Shown piece after piece: positions 19,091-29,067 of a stretch of DNA of 64,000 nt (position 1 is the stretch's first letter; every line of letters starts with the position of its first letter). Source of the stretch: Prosthecodimorpha hirschii. Its GTDB lineage: Bacteria; Pseudomonadota; Alphaproteobacteria; Rhizobiales; Ancalomicrobiaceae. The stretch is from assembly GCF_001305515.1 (NCBI RefSeq), contig NZ_LJYW01000001.1:2636253-2700252 (forward strand). Direction: 5' to 3'. The position numbers and the translations under genes were made by a program. Under the pieces are notes generated by a model. It was not told where the DNA came from and searched no databases. It was given only the letters and a program-made list of their open reading frames with translations.

Positions 19091-20262
19091 AGGGAAGATG
19101 ACGTATCGGGATCCCCTCCCGTCGCCACCCCGCCCCCTCGGCTCCTTCGTCCCTCGGGGGAGAAGGGGAAGCCGTTGAGAGATCTCGAAATTCGACGTCC
19201 CGCCATCCCCCCGCCCCCGCGGCTCCTTCCCCTTCGCCCCTCCGGGGAGAAGGTGGCCGAAGGCCGGATGAGGGGAGGATTTCGCAGCGCATTCCGCACC
19301 ACCGGTCCGAGGCGGAACGAGGCGGAACGAGGCGGAACCGTGAGGACGGCGGCAGTTGCGATCCCATCCCCCTCATCCGCCCTGCGGGCACCTTCTCCCC
19401 CCCAAGGGGGCGAAGGGGAAGCCGTTGAGAGATCTCGAGAAATCAACCTCCCGCCGTCCCGCTGCCCCCTCGGCCCCTTCCCCTTCGCCCCTCCGGGGAG
19501 AAGGTGGCCGAAGGCCGGATGAGGGGAGGATTTCGCAGCGCATTCCGCACCACCGGTCCGAGGCGGATCGAGGCGGGACCGCGAGGGCGGCGGCGGTTGC
19601 GATCCCGTCCCCCTCATCCGCCCTGCGGGCACCTTCTCCCCCCCAAGGGGGCGAAGGGGAAGCCGTTGAGAGATCTCGAAATTCGACGTCCCGCCATCCC
19701 CCCGACCCCTCGGCCCCTTCCCCTTCGCCCCACCGGGGAGAAGGTGGCCGAAGGCCGGATGAGGGGAGGATTTCGCAGCGGAGTCCGCGCCACCGGTCCA
19801 AGGCAGATCGAGGCGGGACCGCGAGCACGGCGGAGGTTGCGATCCCGTCCCCCTCATCCGCCCTGCGGGCACCTTCTCCCCCCCAGGGGGCGAAGGGGAA
19901 GCTGTTGAGAGATTTCGAGAAATCAACCTCCCGCCACCCCCCGGCCCCTCGGCTCCTTCCCCTTCGCCCCTCCGGGGAGAAGGTGGCCGAAGGCCGGATG
20001 AGGGGAGGATTTCGCAGCGGAGTCCGCACCACCGGTCCGAGGCAGATCGAGGCGGAACGAGGCGGAACGAGGCGGAACCGTGAGGACGGCGGCAGTTGCG
20101 ATCCCGTCCCCCTCATCCGCCCTGCGGGCACCTTCTCCCCCCCAAGGGGGCGAAGGGGAAGCCGTTGAGAGATTTCGAGAAATCAACTTCCGGCCACCCC
20201 GCCCCCTCGGCTCCTTCCCCTTCGCCCCCTTGAAGGAGAAGGAAAGAAGCCGTTGGGAGATC
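19091..20262. repeat. tandem array of 240-260-bp intergenic repeats
   Basis: The word GCCGTTGAGAGAT recurs at 19171, 19421, 19662, 19901 (as GCTG) and 20161, and a degenerate copy ends near 20249, giving periods of 250, 241, 239 and 260 bp. Each unit holds two inverted palindromic modules: one runs CCCTCATCCG to CACCTTCTCCCC, the other its mirror GGGGAGAAGGTGG to CCGGATGAGGGG. The unit also carries a variable run of AGGCGGAACG. The modules resemble dispersed palindromic elements common between rhizobial genes. No gene is credited here. The unit length varies mainly through the 10-bp AGGCGGAACG run. Confidence 0.92.
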
Positions 20263-20294
20263 TTGCGACATCGGCCTCTCGCGGGGCCGGATCG

Positions 20295-21617
20295 TCAGAT
20301 CGAGTCCTTGAGGACCTGGGCGAGGGTGCCGATCAGCTGGTCGATCTCGGCCTTGGAGATGATCAGGGGCGGCGACAGGGCGATGATGTCGCCGGTGGTG
20401 CGGATCAGGATGCCGCGCTCGAAGGCGTCGAGGAAGCACGAGAAGGCGCGCTTGGTCGGCTCGCCTGGGATCGATTCCAGCTCGATGGCGCCGATCAGGC
20501 CGATGTTGCGCACGTCGATGACATGCGGCAGGCCCTTGAGCGACTGCAGGGCGTCCTCCCAGTAGGGGGCGAGTTCGGCGCCGCGGGTCAGGAGGCCGTC
20601 TTCCTTGTAGGTCTCCAGCGTGCCGAGGCCGGCCGCGCAGGCGATCGGGTTGCCCGAATAGGTGTAGCCGTGGAAGAACTCGATCAGGTGTTCCGGCCCG
20701 TTCATGAAGGCGTCGTGGATCTTCGACTTCACGAACACGCCGCCCATCGGGATGACGCCGTTGGTGATGCCCTTGGCGGTGACGATGATGTCCGGCGAGA
20801 CGCCGAAATAGTCGGTCGCGAAGGGCGTGCCGAGGCGGCCGAAGCCGGTGATGACTTCGTCGAAGATCAGCAGGATGTCGTGCTTGTCGCAGATCGCGCG
20901 CAGGCGCTGCAGGTAGCCCTTCGGCGGGATCAGCACGCCGGTCGAGCCGGCGACCGGCTCGACGATCACGGCCGCGATGGTGGAGGCATCGTGCAGGGTG
21001 ACGAGACGCTCCAGATCGTCGGCGAGGTCGGCGCCGTGCTCGGGCTCGCCGCGCGTGAAGGCGTTGCGGGCGAGATCGTGGGTGTGGCGGATATGGTCGA
21101 CGCCGGTCAGCAGCGTGCCGAACATCTTGCGGTTGGAGACGATGCCGCCGACCGAGATGCCGCCGAAATTGACCCCGTGATAGCCGCGCTCGCGCCCGAT
21201 CAGGCGGAACTTGGAGCCGTTGCCCTTCACGCGATGATAGGCGACCGCCATCTTCAGCGCGGTCTCGACCGATTCCGAGCCGGAATTGGTGAAGAAGACA
21301 TGGTCGAAGCCTTCGGGGGCGATATTGACCACCTTGGAGGCGAATTCGAACACCTTCGGGTGGCCCATCTGGAAGGCCGGCGCATAGTCGAGCTCGCCGG
21401 CCTGGGCGCGGATCGCCTCGACGATCTTCGGCCGGTTATGGCCGGCATTGCAGCACCAGAGACCCGCGGTGCCGTCGAGCACGCTGCGGCCGTCATCGGT
21501 GCGATAGTGCATCCGATCGGCCGAGACGAGCATGCGCGGCGCCTTCTTGAACTGGCGGTTCGCCGAGAAGGGCATCCAGAAGGCTTCGAGATCGTTGGTG
21601 CGGTGCTGATAGTTCAT
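20295..21617 (-). CDS. class III aminotransferase, omega-amino acid--pyruvate type
   Basis: 440-aa PLP enzyme close in text to beta-alanine/omega-amino acid:pyruvate transaminases: FWMPFSANRQFK, GLWCCNAGHNRPKIVEAI, FTNSGSESVETALKMA, RGYHGVNFGG, DEVITGFGRLG and the PLP lysine in TAKGITNGVIPMGGV. It transfers the amino group of a terminal amine or omega-amino acid to pyruvate. ATG at 21617 has GGGAGG upstream. Divergent from an XRE-cupin regulator, which probably controls it, as PuuR-type regulators do for putrescine or omega-amine genes. Confidence 0.92.
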   Translation of the reverse strand: MNYQHRTNDLEAFWMPFSANRQFKKAPRMLVSADRMHYRTDDGRSVLDGTAGLWCCNAGHNRPKIVEAIRAQAGELDYAPAFQMGHPKVFEFASKVVNIAPEGFDHVFFTNSGSESVETALKMAVAYHRVKGNGSKFRLIGRERGYHGVNFGGISVGGIVSNRKMFGTLLTGVDHIRHTHDLARNAFTRGEPEHGADLADDLERLVTLHDASTIAAVIVEPVAGSTGVLIPPKGYLQRLRAICDKHDILLIFDEVITGFGRLGTPFATDYFGVSPDIIVTAKGITNGVIPMGGVFVKSKIHDAFMNGPEHLIEFFHGYTYSGNPIACAAGLGTLETYKEDGLLTRGAELAPYWEDALQSLKGLPHVIDVRNIGLIGAIELESIPGEPTKRAFSCFLDAFERGILIRTTGDIIALSPPLIISKAEIDQLIGTLAQVLKDSI

Positions 21618-21750
21618 CGGGACCTCCCGCGGCGCCGCCATCCGTCCGGCGCCCGCCATGACAGTCGCGCGTCCGGAACCCCGTTCCGGCCGCATGATCG
21701 AGATCGCGAACAGTACCGGACCGGCGAAGCCCGGTCCACGGCTTGGCGCT

Positions 21751-21775
21751 GTTCAGCCCGTTCCGTATATTGAAC
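21751..21775. promoter_or_regulatory. candidate operator of the XRE-cupin regulator
   Basis: Inverted repeat GTTCA (21751-21755) and TGAAC (21771-21775), 15 nt apart, lying directly before the regulator's ATG at 21778. The position suggests autoregulation of the divergent pair. Confidence 0.35.
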
Positions 21776-21777
21776 GC

Positions 21778-22341
21778 ATGAACGGATCGGACGGCGATAT
21801 CGACATCGGCCGGCGCCTGCGCGACCTGCGCACGCGCTACGGCCTCTCGCAGCGCGCGCTGGCCAAGCGCGCCGGCGTCTCCAACGCGACCGTTTCGATG
21901 ATCGAATCGAACCGGGTCAGCCCGTCGGTGGCGGCGCTGAAGCAGGTGCTGTCGGGCTTCCCCATGGGCATCGCGCAGTTCTTCTCGGCCGAGGAGCCGG
22001 AGCGCGAGAAGGTGGTGTTCCGCGCCGAGGAACTGACCGAACTGGCCGGCGGCGCGGTCTCCTACCGGCAGGTCGGCTCGGACCTGTCAGGCCGCACGCT
22101 GCAGATGATGCACGAGCGCTACCGGCCGGGCGCGGAATCCGGCAAGACCATGCTGACCCATCAGGGCGAGGAGGCCGGCATCGTGATCCGCGGCCTGATG
22201 CAGCTCGATGTCGACGGCGAGCGCTTCGTGCTCGGCCCGGGCGATGCCTATCTGTTCGACAGCCGCCGCCCGCATGCCTTCCGCAATGTCGGCGACGGCG
22301 ACCTGATCCTGGTCTCCGCCTGCACGCCACCGAGCTTCTGA
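21778..22341 (+). CDS. XRE-family regulator with C-terminal cupin domain (PuuR-like)
   Basis: 187 aa. HTH: RRLRDLRTRYGLSQRALAKR and GVSNATVSMIESNRVSPSVA. The C-terminal cupin_2 domain (residues ~105-187) has HQGEEAGIVIRGLMQLDVDG and FDSRRPHAFRNVGDGD. This layout is typical of repressors sensing putrescine or related amines. It is divergent from the omega-aminotransferase. The stop codon lies in a short tandem repeat, so four or more extra copies of CTTCTGA follow the gene. Confidence 0.93.
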   Translation: MNGSDGDIDIGRRLRDLRTRYGLSQRALAKRAGVSNATVSMIESNRVSPSVAALKQVLSGFPMGIAQFFSAEEPEREKVVFRAEELTELAGGAVSYRQVGSDLSGRTLQMMHERYRPGAESGKTMLTHQGEEAGIVIRGLMQLDVDGERFVLGPGDAYLFDSRRPHAFRNVGDGDLILVSACTPPSF

Positions 22342-22385
22342 CGAGCTTCTGACGGGCTTCTGACGGCTTCTGACGGGCTTCTGAT
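22331..22385. repeat. 11-14-bp tandem repeat spanning a stop codon
   Basis: GCTTCTGACGG-type units occur about five times head to tail, beginning with the last codons and TGA of the XRE-cupin gene and continuing past it. A loss of units would leave the protein intact. Confidence 0.85.
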
Positions 22386-22386
22386 C

Positions 22387-22413
22387 GCCGCCCGCCGGGG
22401 ACGGGCGGCTTCG
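22387..22413 (+). terminator. intrinsic terminator after the XRE-cupin gene
   Basis: GCCGCCC (22387-22393) pairs with GGGCGGC (22403-22409) and is followed by TTCGTT. It lies just before the convergent L,D-transpeptidase stop at 22415. Confidence 0.6.
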
Positions 22414-22414
22414 T

Positions 22415-23131
22415 TCAGGCCATCCGGCTCGGCCGCACCACGACCCGGCTGCCGACCGGCACGCGCCGGTGCAGGTCGATGATGTCGTGGTTGAACAGGC
22501 GGATGCAGCCCGACGACACGGCCTGACCGATGCTCCACGGCTCGGTGGTGCCGTGGATGCGGTAGAGCGTGTCGCGATCGCCCTGATAGAGATAGAGGGC
22601 GCGCGCGCCGAGCGGATTGTCGAGGCCGCCCGGCATGCCGTTGGCATAGGGCGCGGCGCGCGGATCGCGCTTGACCATTTCGGCCGGCGGCGTCCAGGTC
22701 GGCCAGGCGGCCTTGCGCCGGATGGTCGCCTCGCCGTTCCAGGCGAAGCCGTCGCGGCCGACGCCGATGCCGTAGCGCATCGCCGTGCCGCCCTCGCCGA
22801 CCAGATAGAGATGGCGCTGGTCGGGATCGACCACCACGGTGCCGGCCCGCTCCGCGCCGTCGAAGGCGACCTGCTGGCGCAGCCAGCGCGGCTCGATCTT
22901 GCTCACGTCGAGCGCCGGGATCGGGAAGGGTTCGTCGTCAAGCGGCCCGTACATGGCCGCGTAATAGGGATCGACCCGCGGCAGCACGGCCGCCGGCATT
23001 TCGAGCGGCGTCTGCTCCAGGCGCGCGGTCTGGCATCCGGCCAGCGCCAGCGGCAGCCCGGCCAGGAAAATCCGGCGCGACACCAGGAACGGTCGGCGCC
23101 CCGCAGCGGCCGTCTCGAAAACGTCGGTCAT
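22415..23131 (-). CDS. L,D-transpeptidase (YkuD family) lipoprotein
   Basis: 238 aa. Twin-Arg/lipoprotein-like N-terminus (SRRIFLAGLPLALAGCQT, lipobox Cys33). The YkuD catalytic domain ends with RIHGTTEPWSIGQAVSSGCI, active-site Cys209. It would form 3-3 peptidoglycan cross-links or attach proteins to peptidoglycan in the periplasm. The text RAAPYANGMPGGLDNPLGARAL is the usual substrate-side motif. ATG at 23131 follows GGAGGGG. Monocistronic, convergent with the XRE-cupin gene. Confidence 0.94.
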   Translation of the reverse strand: MTDVFETAAAGRRPFLVSRRIFLAGLPLALAGCQTARLEQTPLEMPAAVLPRVDPYYAAMYGPLDDEPFPIPALDVSKIEPRWLRQQVAFDGAERAGTVVVDPDQRHLYLVGEGGTAMRYGIGVGRDGFAWNGEATIRRKAAWPTWTPPAEMVKRDPRAAPYANGMPGGLDNPLGARALYLYQGDRDTLYRIHGTTEPWSIGQAVSSGCIRLFNHDIIDLHRRVPVGSRVVVRPSRMA

Positions 23132-23546
23132 GGCAAACCCCTCCGGTCCATGCAATTCAGTCACAAGCCTTAACGCCACAGGGGTTGGTCCCGATCCGCG
23201 CAGAATTGCGGCGATTTCGGGAAGCGACGCCGCTATGGCTTCGCGGCAACAGCGACCGGCTCCGATATTCGGTTGATTTTGTTTCTGAATTCTGACCATC
23301 GGCGCCGATCGGCCCGGCTGGTGACAGCATCGTGAACAGGACTGCCGGTTCGGCTCGCCGGAAAGGACGACCATGCGACGGCCGATTCCATGCCGGGAGC
23401 GGCGCCGCAGCCGGGCGTCCACCGTTCAACCGGCATGAACAATGAGTTTGCCGCCGGGGGCTTTCCGCCCGCCCCCGGTGGCGCCATGTTCCGCCCGACC
23501 GAACGCCCCCGAAACGGTTGGGTGCGCTCCCCGGCGGAGACGAACG
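23132..23546. other. 415-bp divergent intergenic region
   Basis: Upstream of both the L,D-transpeptidase and wrbA. No gene, repeat or clear promoter hexamers were recognised; a somewhat AT-rich patch lies near 23270-23300. Confidence 0.5.
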
Positions 23547-24149
23547 ATGACCAAAGTCCTGGTGCTCTACTATTCTTCCTACGGCCATATCGAGACCATG
23601 GCCAACGCGGTCGCCGAAGGCGTGCGCGAGGCCGGCGGCGAAGCGACCATCAAGCGCGTTCCGGAACTGGTGCCGCGCGAGGTCGCCGAGAAGTCCTATT
23701 TCAAGCTCGACCAGGCGGCGCCGATCGCCACCGTCGACGAACTGCCCGAATATGACGCGATCATCTTCGGCACCGGCACCCGCTTCGGCAACATGACCGC
23801 GCAGATGCGCAACTTCCTCGACCAGACCGGCGGGCTCTGGGCCAAGGGCGCGCTGATCGGCAAGGTCGGCTCGGTGTTCACCTCGACCGCGACCCAGCAT
23901 GGCGGCCAGGAATCGACCATCCTGACCTTCATCCCGACGCTGATGCATCACGGCATGGTGGTCGTCGGCCTGCCCTATTCGTTCGGTGCCCAGACCGGCC
24001 TCGGCGAAATCCTCGGCGGCTCGCCCTATGGCGCGGCGACCATCACGGGTGGCGACGGCAGCCGCATGCCGTCGGAGACCGAACTGGCCGGCGCGCGCTT
24101 CCAGGGCGCCCACGTCACCCGCATCGCCGCCAAGCTCGCCGCGGCCTGA
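23547..24149 (+). CDS. wrbA: NAD(P)H:quinone oxidoreductase, WrbA type IV flavoprotein
   Basis: 200-aa FMN enzyme making two-electron reductions of quinones in oxidative-stress defence. The flavodoxin fold begins [20 protein letters not shown] (phosphate-binding SSYGH); [20 protein letters not shown] and [14 protein letters not shown] are WrbA signatures. ATG at 23547 is preceded by GGAG. It stands alone, 94 nt ahead of mutS. Confidence 0.96.
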   Translation: MTKVLVLYYSSYGHIETMANAVAEGVREAGGEATIKRVPELVPREVAEKSYFKLDQAAPIATVDELPEYDAIIFGTGTRFGNMTAQMRNFLDQTGGLWAKGALIGKVGSVFTSTATQHGGQESTILTFIPTLMHHGMVVVGLPYSFGAQTGLGEILGGSPYGAATITGGDGSRMPSETELAGARFQGAHVTRIAAKLAAA

Positions 24150-24243
24150 TCGGGCCTTCGGCCGGCGAAACGGCCGGGGAGAAACGCGTGAGCGCGCGAC
24201 GGGGAACATTCCGTCGCGCGCGGACATGCTTTAGCGTCGCGCC

Positions 24244-27063
24244 ATGAACGACGCCTTCCCGCCGGACGCCGCCGGCACCGCTCCCCCTGCCCCCGGCGGC
24301 CTCGCCACTGCCAGCAGCCCCGCCTCCTCCGGCGATGCCGAGGCCGGCCATGTCACGCCGTCGATGGCGCAGTTCATCGAGATCAAGGCGGCCAATCCGG
24401 ACTACATCCTGTTCTACCGGATGGGCGACTTCTACGAGCTGTTCTTCGACGATGCCGTCAAGGCGTCGCGCGCGCTCGGCATCGTGCTGACCAAGCGCGG
24501 CAAGCATCTCGGCCAGGACATCCCGATGTGCGGCGTGCCGGTCTCGCGCGCCGACGAGTATCTGCAGAAGCTGATCGCGCTCGGCTTCCGCGTGGCGGTC
24601 TGCGAGCAGCTGGAGGACCCGGCCGAGGCGCGCAAGCGCGGCGCCAAGGCGGTGGTGCGCCGCGATGTCGTGCGGCTGGTCACGCCCGGCACGATCACCG
24701 AGGAGAACCTCCTCGACGAAGGCCGCGCCAACCACCTGCTGGCCGTCGCCCGCATCCGCGGCAGCAGCGAGGAGGACGCCCGCTTCGGGCTCGCCTGGGC
24801 CGACATCTCGACCGGCGCCTTCCGCCTCGCCGAGACCGACCGCAACCGCCTCGCCGCCGATCTCGCCCGCATCGACCCGACCGAGATCCTGGTCGCCGAC
24901 CGGCTCTACGAGGACGACGACCTGAAGCCGGTCTGGCGCCTGCAGCGCGCCGCCGTGACGCCGGTCTCCGCGGCCTTGTTCGACGGGGCGACGGCCGCCG
25001 ACCGGCTCGGTGCCTATTTCGGGGTCGCGACCGTCGACGGTTTCGGCAGCTTCTCGCGCGCCGAGACGATCGCCGCCGCCGCGATCGTCGCCTATGTCGA
25101 AAAGACCCAGCTCGGCCGCCGCGCCCGGCTCGACGTGCCGGCCGCCGAGGGCAGCGCGAGCGTCATGCTGATCGACGCCGCCACCCGGGCCAATCTGGAA
25201 CTGACCCGCACCCTTTCCGGCGACCGGCGCGGCAGCCTGATCGCCGCGATCGACCGCACCGTCACCGGTGCCGGCCAGCGCCTGCTGGTCGAGCGGCTGT
25301 CGAGCCCGTCGACGGTCGTCGCCGAGATCGAGCGGCGGCTCGATTCGGTCGCCTGGCTGGCTGACGACACGCTGCTCGCCGCCGAACTCCGGGCCGCGCT
25401 ACAGAGCGCGCCCGACATGGTCCGCCCGCTCGGCCGGCTGGCGCTGGAGCGCGGCTCGCCACGCGATCTCGGCGCCATCGCGGCCGGCCTCGCCGCCGTC
25501 GCGGCGATCGCGACCCGGCTCGACGCGGCCGCCCTGCTGCCCGACGAGATGGCCGAGGCCCGCGACGCGCTCGCCCAGGCGCCGCACGACCTCGCCGCCC
25601 TGCTCGCCTCGGCGCTCGCCGATGAATTGCCGCTGTCGAAGCGCGACGGCGGCTTCGTCCGTGCCGGCTATTCGGCCGCCCTCGACGAATCCCGCGAGCT
25701 CTCCGCCGATTCGCGCCGCCTGATCGCCCGGCTGGAGGCCGAGTACCAGGCGGAAACCGGCATCCGCTCGCTGAAGATCCGGCACAACAACGTGCTCGGC
25801 TTCTTCGTCGACACCACCGCGGTCCATGCCGAGAAGCTGATGGCGCCGCCGCTTTCGGCGCGCTTCATCCACCGGCAGACGCTCGCCAACGCGGTTCGCT
25901 TCACGACCGTCGAGCTGTCCGATCTGGAAGCCCGCATCGCCTCGGCGGGCGAGCGCGCGCTCGGGCTGGAACTCGAGGTGTTCGACCTCCTCGCGGCGAA
26001 GACCGTCGAGGAGGGCGAGGCGATCCGCCGGGCCGCCGAGGCGCTGGCGGTGCTGGACGTGAGCCAGGGCTTCGCCCATCTGGCCGGGACGGACGGCTAT
26101 GCCCGCCCGACCGTCGGCGACGGGCTCGATTTCCGCATCGTCGGCGGGCGCCATCCGGTCGTCGAGCAGGCCTTGCGGCGCGAGGGCGGCGATGCCTTCG
26201 TGGCCAACGACTGCGAACTCGGGCCGACCACCCGCGACGGCGACGGCCGGCTGGTCATCCTGACCGGCCCGAACATGGGCGGCAAGTCGACCTGGCTGCG
26301 CCAGAATGCGCTGATCGCGATCCTCGCCCAGGCCGGCGGCTTCGTGCCGGCCGCGGAGGCGCGCATCGGCGTGGTCGACCGCCTGTTCAGCCGCGTCGGC
26401 GCGGCCGACGATCTCGCCCGCGGCCGGTCGACCTTCATGGTCGAGATGGTCGAGACCGCCGCGATCCTCAACCAGGCCGGCCGGCGCTCGCTGGTCATCC
26501 TGGACGAGATCGGCCGCGGCACCGCCACCTTCGACGGGCTGTCGATCGCCTGGGCGGCGATCGAGCATCTGAACGCGGCCAACCGCTGCCGCGCCTTGTT
26601 CGCGACCCACTATCACGAGCTGACCGCGCTCGCCGAGCGCCTGCCGCGCATCGTCAACGCGACCGTGCGGGTGCGCGAATGGAAGGGCGACGTGGTCTTC
26701 CTGCACGAGATCGTGCCCGGTGCGGCCGACCGGTCCTACGGCATCCAGGTCGCCCGGCTGGCCGGCCTGCCGGCCTCGGTGATCGAGCGCGCCCGTCTGG
26801 TGCTGCGCCAGCTCGAGGAGCACGACCGCAAGCGGCCGGGCCTGACCCTGATCGACGACCTGCCGCTGTTCTCGGCCCTGAAGCCGAAGGCCGCCGAACC
26901 GACGCCGGAACCGAAGCCCATCGCCAGGCCGGCCGAACCGGCCCTGCCGCCCGGCGCCGCCGAGGCCCTGGCCGATCTCGCCGCCCTCGCCCCCGACGAC
27001 CTCTCCCCGCGCGAGGCGCTCGAGGCGCTCTACCGGCTGAAGTCAAAGCTGCGCAAGGGGTGA
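24244..27063 (+). CDS. mutS: DNA mismatch repair protein MutS
   Basis: 939 aa, at the upper end for MutS. Mismatch-binding domain: [20 protein letters not shown] then [11 protein letters not shown] (the Phe-x-Glu motif is in this segment, DFYELF). The ATPase has Walker A GPNMGGKS (675-682), [15 protein letters not shown] (Walker B/signature) and ATHYHELT. An Ala/Pro-rich N-terminal extension of about 40 residues precedes the conserved part, so a later start is possible. The Pro-rich linker near residue 880 leads to a C-terminal tetramerisation-like helix. Confidence 0.97.
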   Translation: MNDAFPPDAAGTAPPAPGGLATASSPASSGDAEAGHVTPSMAQFIEIKAANPDYILFYRMGDFYELFFDDAVKASRALGIVLTKRGKHLGQDIPMCGVPVSRADEYLQKLIALGFRVAVCEQLEDPAEARKRGAKAVVRRDVVRLVTPGTITEENLLDEGRANHLLAVARIRGSSEEDARFGLAWADISTGAFRLAETDRNRLAADLARIDPTEILVADRLYEDDDLKPVWRLQRAAVTPVSAALFDGATAADRLGAYFGVATVDGFGSFSRAETIAAAAIVAYVEKTQLGRRARLDVPAAEGSASVMLIDAATRANLELTRTLSGDRRGSLIAAIDRTVTGAGQRLLVERLSSPSTVVAEIERRLDSVAWLADDTLLAAELRAALQSAPDMVRPLGRLALERGSPRDLGAIAAGLAAVAAIATRLDAAALLPDEMAEARDALAQAPHDLAALLASALADELPLSKRDGGFVRAGYSAALDESRELSADSRRLIARLEAEYQAETGIRSLKIRHNNVLGFFVDTTAVHAEKLMAPPLSARFIHRQTLANAVRFTTVELSDLEARIASAGERALGLELEVFDLLAAKTVEEGEAIRRAAEALAVLDVSQGFAHLAGTDGYARPTVGDGLDFRIVGGRHPVVEQALRREGGDAFVANDCELGPTTRDGDGRLVILTGPNMGGKSTWLRQNALIAILAQAGGFVPAAEARIGVVDRLFSRVGAADDLARGRSTFMVEMVETAAILNQAGRRSLVILDEIGRGTATFDGLSIAWAAIEHLNAANRCRALFATHYHELTALAERLPRIVNATVRVREWKGDVVFLHEIVPGAADRSYGIQVARLAGLPASVIERARLVLRQLEEHDRKRPGLTLIDDLPLFSALKPKAAEPTPEPKPIARPAEPALPPGAAEALADLAALAPDDLSPREALEALYRLKSKLRKG

Positions 27064-27116
27064 ACCGGCCACGCCGTGTGACGGACCCGGTGCCATGCGC
27101 GCCGCCGGACACGATT

Positions 27117-27818
27117 TTACGTGTCGGTGGGCACGTCGTCCCAGTCGTCGTCCGAATACCGAACCAGCCAATTCAGGGCATGATGTCGTTCCATGATGAC
27201 GCTGCCATCGAGGTCCGCGATCTTGGTGTTGCCGGCCACTTGCTCATTGCGCACCGCCCAATGGCAACGATAGATGAGGTCCAGCGCATCGAGGACCTCG
27301 GGCAAGGGCCGCGGCTCGGGCAATAAGCGTTGCGCCGCGTCGATCGCTGCGGAAAAGACAGCCGGCGGATGGGTTTGCGAGGCTGGCCACGCCGATCGGC
27401 CGGTATCGACGCCCAGTGCCCAGAGCAGTTCCTGCGCGGCTTCGCAGCGCCATGAGAACTGAATTTTGTCGCGCTCGCTCGGTGACGGATCGTCGAAATA
27501 TGCGGCTTCGCGCGGGGACAGTTTCTCCCGAACGCTGAAAGTCTCGACAAACGCTCCAAGACCCTCCCGACCAAGCGCCTTCCAGGACACGGCGGACAGC
27601 GCCAGGATTCGATCGAGCACCTCTGTCGAGGGTCGGCGTTCGACTTCGCTTTCGTCTTCCGTAAACGGCAGGCCGCGGTTGATCGTGACACCCTGCGCCC
27701 GAAGTCGCGCTTCGGTGTTCGACTTCCGCGCGATCTGCGCAGGGGTAAAACCCAGCTCCGCCGGATCTTCCCCGAACAAAATCCGACGGATGAAGCCGAT
27801 GATGGACGATCCGGCCAT
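27117..27818 (-). CDS. DUF4272 domain-containing protein
   Basis: 233 aa of unknown function. Recognised from ARKSNTEARLRAQGVTINRG and VLDRILALSAVSWKALG. After it come WRCEAAQELLWALGVD and LIYRCHWAVRNEQV, also typical of DUF4272. ATG at 27818 is chosen (GGAAG upstream); the frame stays open to 27947 but that part looks non-coding. Codon use is less GC-biased than in neighbours, hinting at acquisition. It stands alone, convergent with mutS. Confidence 0.85.
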   Translation of the reverse strand: MAGSSIIGFIRRILFGEDPAELGFTPAQIARKSNTEARLRAQGVTINRGLPFTEDESEVERRPSTEVLDRILALSAVSWKALGREGLGAFVETFSVREKLSPREAAYFDDPSPSERDKIQFSWRCEAAQELLWALGVDTGRSAWPASQTHPPAVFSAAIDAAQRLLPEPRPLPEVLDALDLIYRCHWAVRNEQVAGNTKIADLDGSVIMERHHALNWLVRYSDDDWDDVPTDT

Positions 27819-28060
27819 GCACACTTCCGGAAAGGCGCGCCCTCCGGGCGCACCGAATACGCGGCGTCCGAAACCCCGCAAACCGTACCAGAGGTTGTCG
27901 ATGGGTGCCAAGCCCCCATTCACGGGCCGACCAACTTCCACGATCAAATCGGAGAGTACCGCGCAAAATGCGGCTGCCCGCCCATGCCGGTTCCCGGACC
28001 TGTCATCGTTCCCGCGATCCCGCCGGCGGGCCCCAAACGGACCGCCCTGCGGGGAAACTT

Positions 28061-28108
28061 CCGTTCAGGCCGCCCGGCGCAAGACCTCCCGTTCAGGCCG
28101 CCCGGCGG
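28061..28108. repeat. 28-bp direct duplication covering the olsB stop codon
   Basis: CCGTTCAGGCCGCCCGGCG occurs at 28061-28079 and 28089-28107 (period 28). The second copy contains the olsB stop and last codons; the first repeats them downstream. Confidence 0.9.
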
Positions 28109-29067
28109 CCGGCATCGGCGCCGTAATAGTTGATGTAGCGCGGCGAGATGGTCTCGACCGGCATGATCATGCAGACATCGGTGGTGCCGAACTGGTGGTC
28201 GACCACCGCGCCGTCGCCGATCATGGCGCCGAGACGGAGATAGCCCTTGATCAGCGGCGGCATGGCGGCGATGGCCGCGCGCGCATCGAGCGCTTCCGGC
28301 GCGAGGCGGTTCATCTCGACATAGCGGCCCGGCAGGGCGCGGACGCGCCAGTCGAGCGAGGCGCGCGCCTTGTGGTGCAGGAAGGCGAGCGGCAGGGCGA
28401 GGCGGTGCGGGTTGGTGCCCTCGAAGCTGGCGCAGCCGATCATCACGTCGATGCGATGACGCAGCACATAGGCCCAGACGCCCTGCCAGAGCAGTTCGAC
28501 CGTGCGCTTGCCGCGATAGTCGGGCAGCACGCAGGAGCGGCCGAGTTCCAGGAAGCGCTTCGACCGGTGCCGGTCGAGCAGCGCGCGCAGATCGAATTCG
28601 TTTGCCGTATAAAAACCGTCATGCCGCTCGGCAACATCCTGCCGCAGGAGCCGATAGGTGCCGACGATGCGCGGCGCGCGGCGGCCGAAGGCGCGCGGCT
28701 CCTGGGCGTCGTGGTCGACCACCAGGATATGGTCGCAGATCGGATCGAAGGCATCGGAATCGCGCCGCGTCATCAGGGTGCGGGCATCGGCGATCGCGGC
28801 CATTTCCTCGTAGAAGACCCGGTAGCGCAGTTCCTGCGCCCGCTTGACCTCGCCGACGGTGCGCGCGAGGCGCACTTCGAGCGAACCGATCCGGCCGAGG
28901 ACCGGATCGCCGCCGCCGTCGGGCAGCGGCCCGAGCGGCGCCCTCAGGCGCAGGCCGGGCATCACATTGATCTGGGCCCGGGGCAGATGCCGGAACGGCA
29001 TCATGTTGGAGACCAGCGCGAGACCCGGAACCTTGGCAAGACCGGTGACTCTGGAAGGCGTCGGCAT
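28093..29067 (-). CDS. olsB: GNAT-type L-ornithine N-acyltransferase (OlsB-like)
   Basis: 324 aa. Predicted to transfer a 3-hydroxyacyl group from acyl-ACP to ornithine, the first step of ornithine-lipid synthesis. Signature text: SLEVRLARTVGEVKRAQELR, YRVFYEEMAAIAD, CDHILVVDHD, GTYRLLRQDVAE, FLELGRSCVLPDYRGKRTVE and LWQGVWAYV. ATG at 29067 follows GGGGAA. No olsA neighbour. The wider acetyltransferase/hemolysin-like annotation is an alternative name for the same family. Confidence 0.85.
   Translation of the reverse strand: MPTPSRVTGLAKVPGLALVSNMMPFRHLPRAQINVMPGLRLRAPLGPLPDGGGDPVLGRIGSLEVRLARTVGEVKRAQELRYRVFYEEMAAIADARTLMTRRDSDAFDPICDHILVVDHDAQEPRAFGRRAPRIVGTYRLLRQDVAERHDGFYTANEFDLRALLDRHRSKRFLELGRSCVLPDYRGKRTVELLWQGVWAYVLRHRIDVMIGCASFEGTNPHRLALPLAFLHHKARASLDWRVRALPGRYVEMNRLAPEALDARAAIAAMPPLIKGYLRLGAMIGDGAVVDHQFGTTDVCMIMPVETISPRYINYYGADAGRRAA

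Noticed and set aside
19049-20186. Several 80-320-codon frames in the 250-bp repeat array
   Set aside because: Repetitive translation (SPSSALRAPSPPQGG) of the palindromic elements, open in several frames at once.
27819-27947. N-terminal extension of the DUF4272 protein
   Set aside because: Better ribosome site at 27818 and no similarity in the extension.
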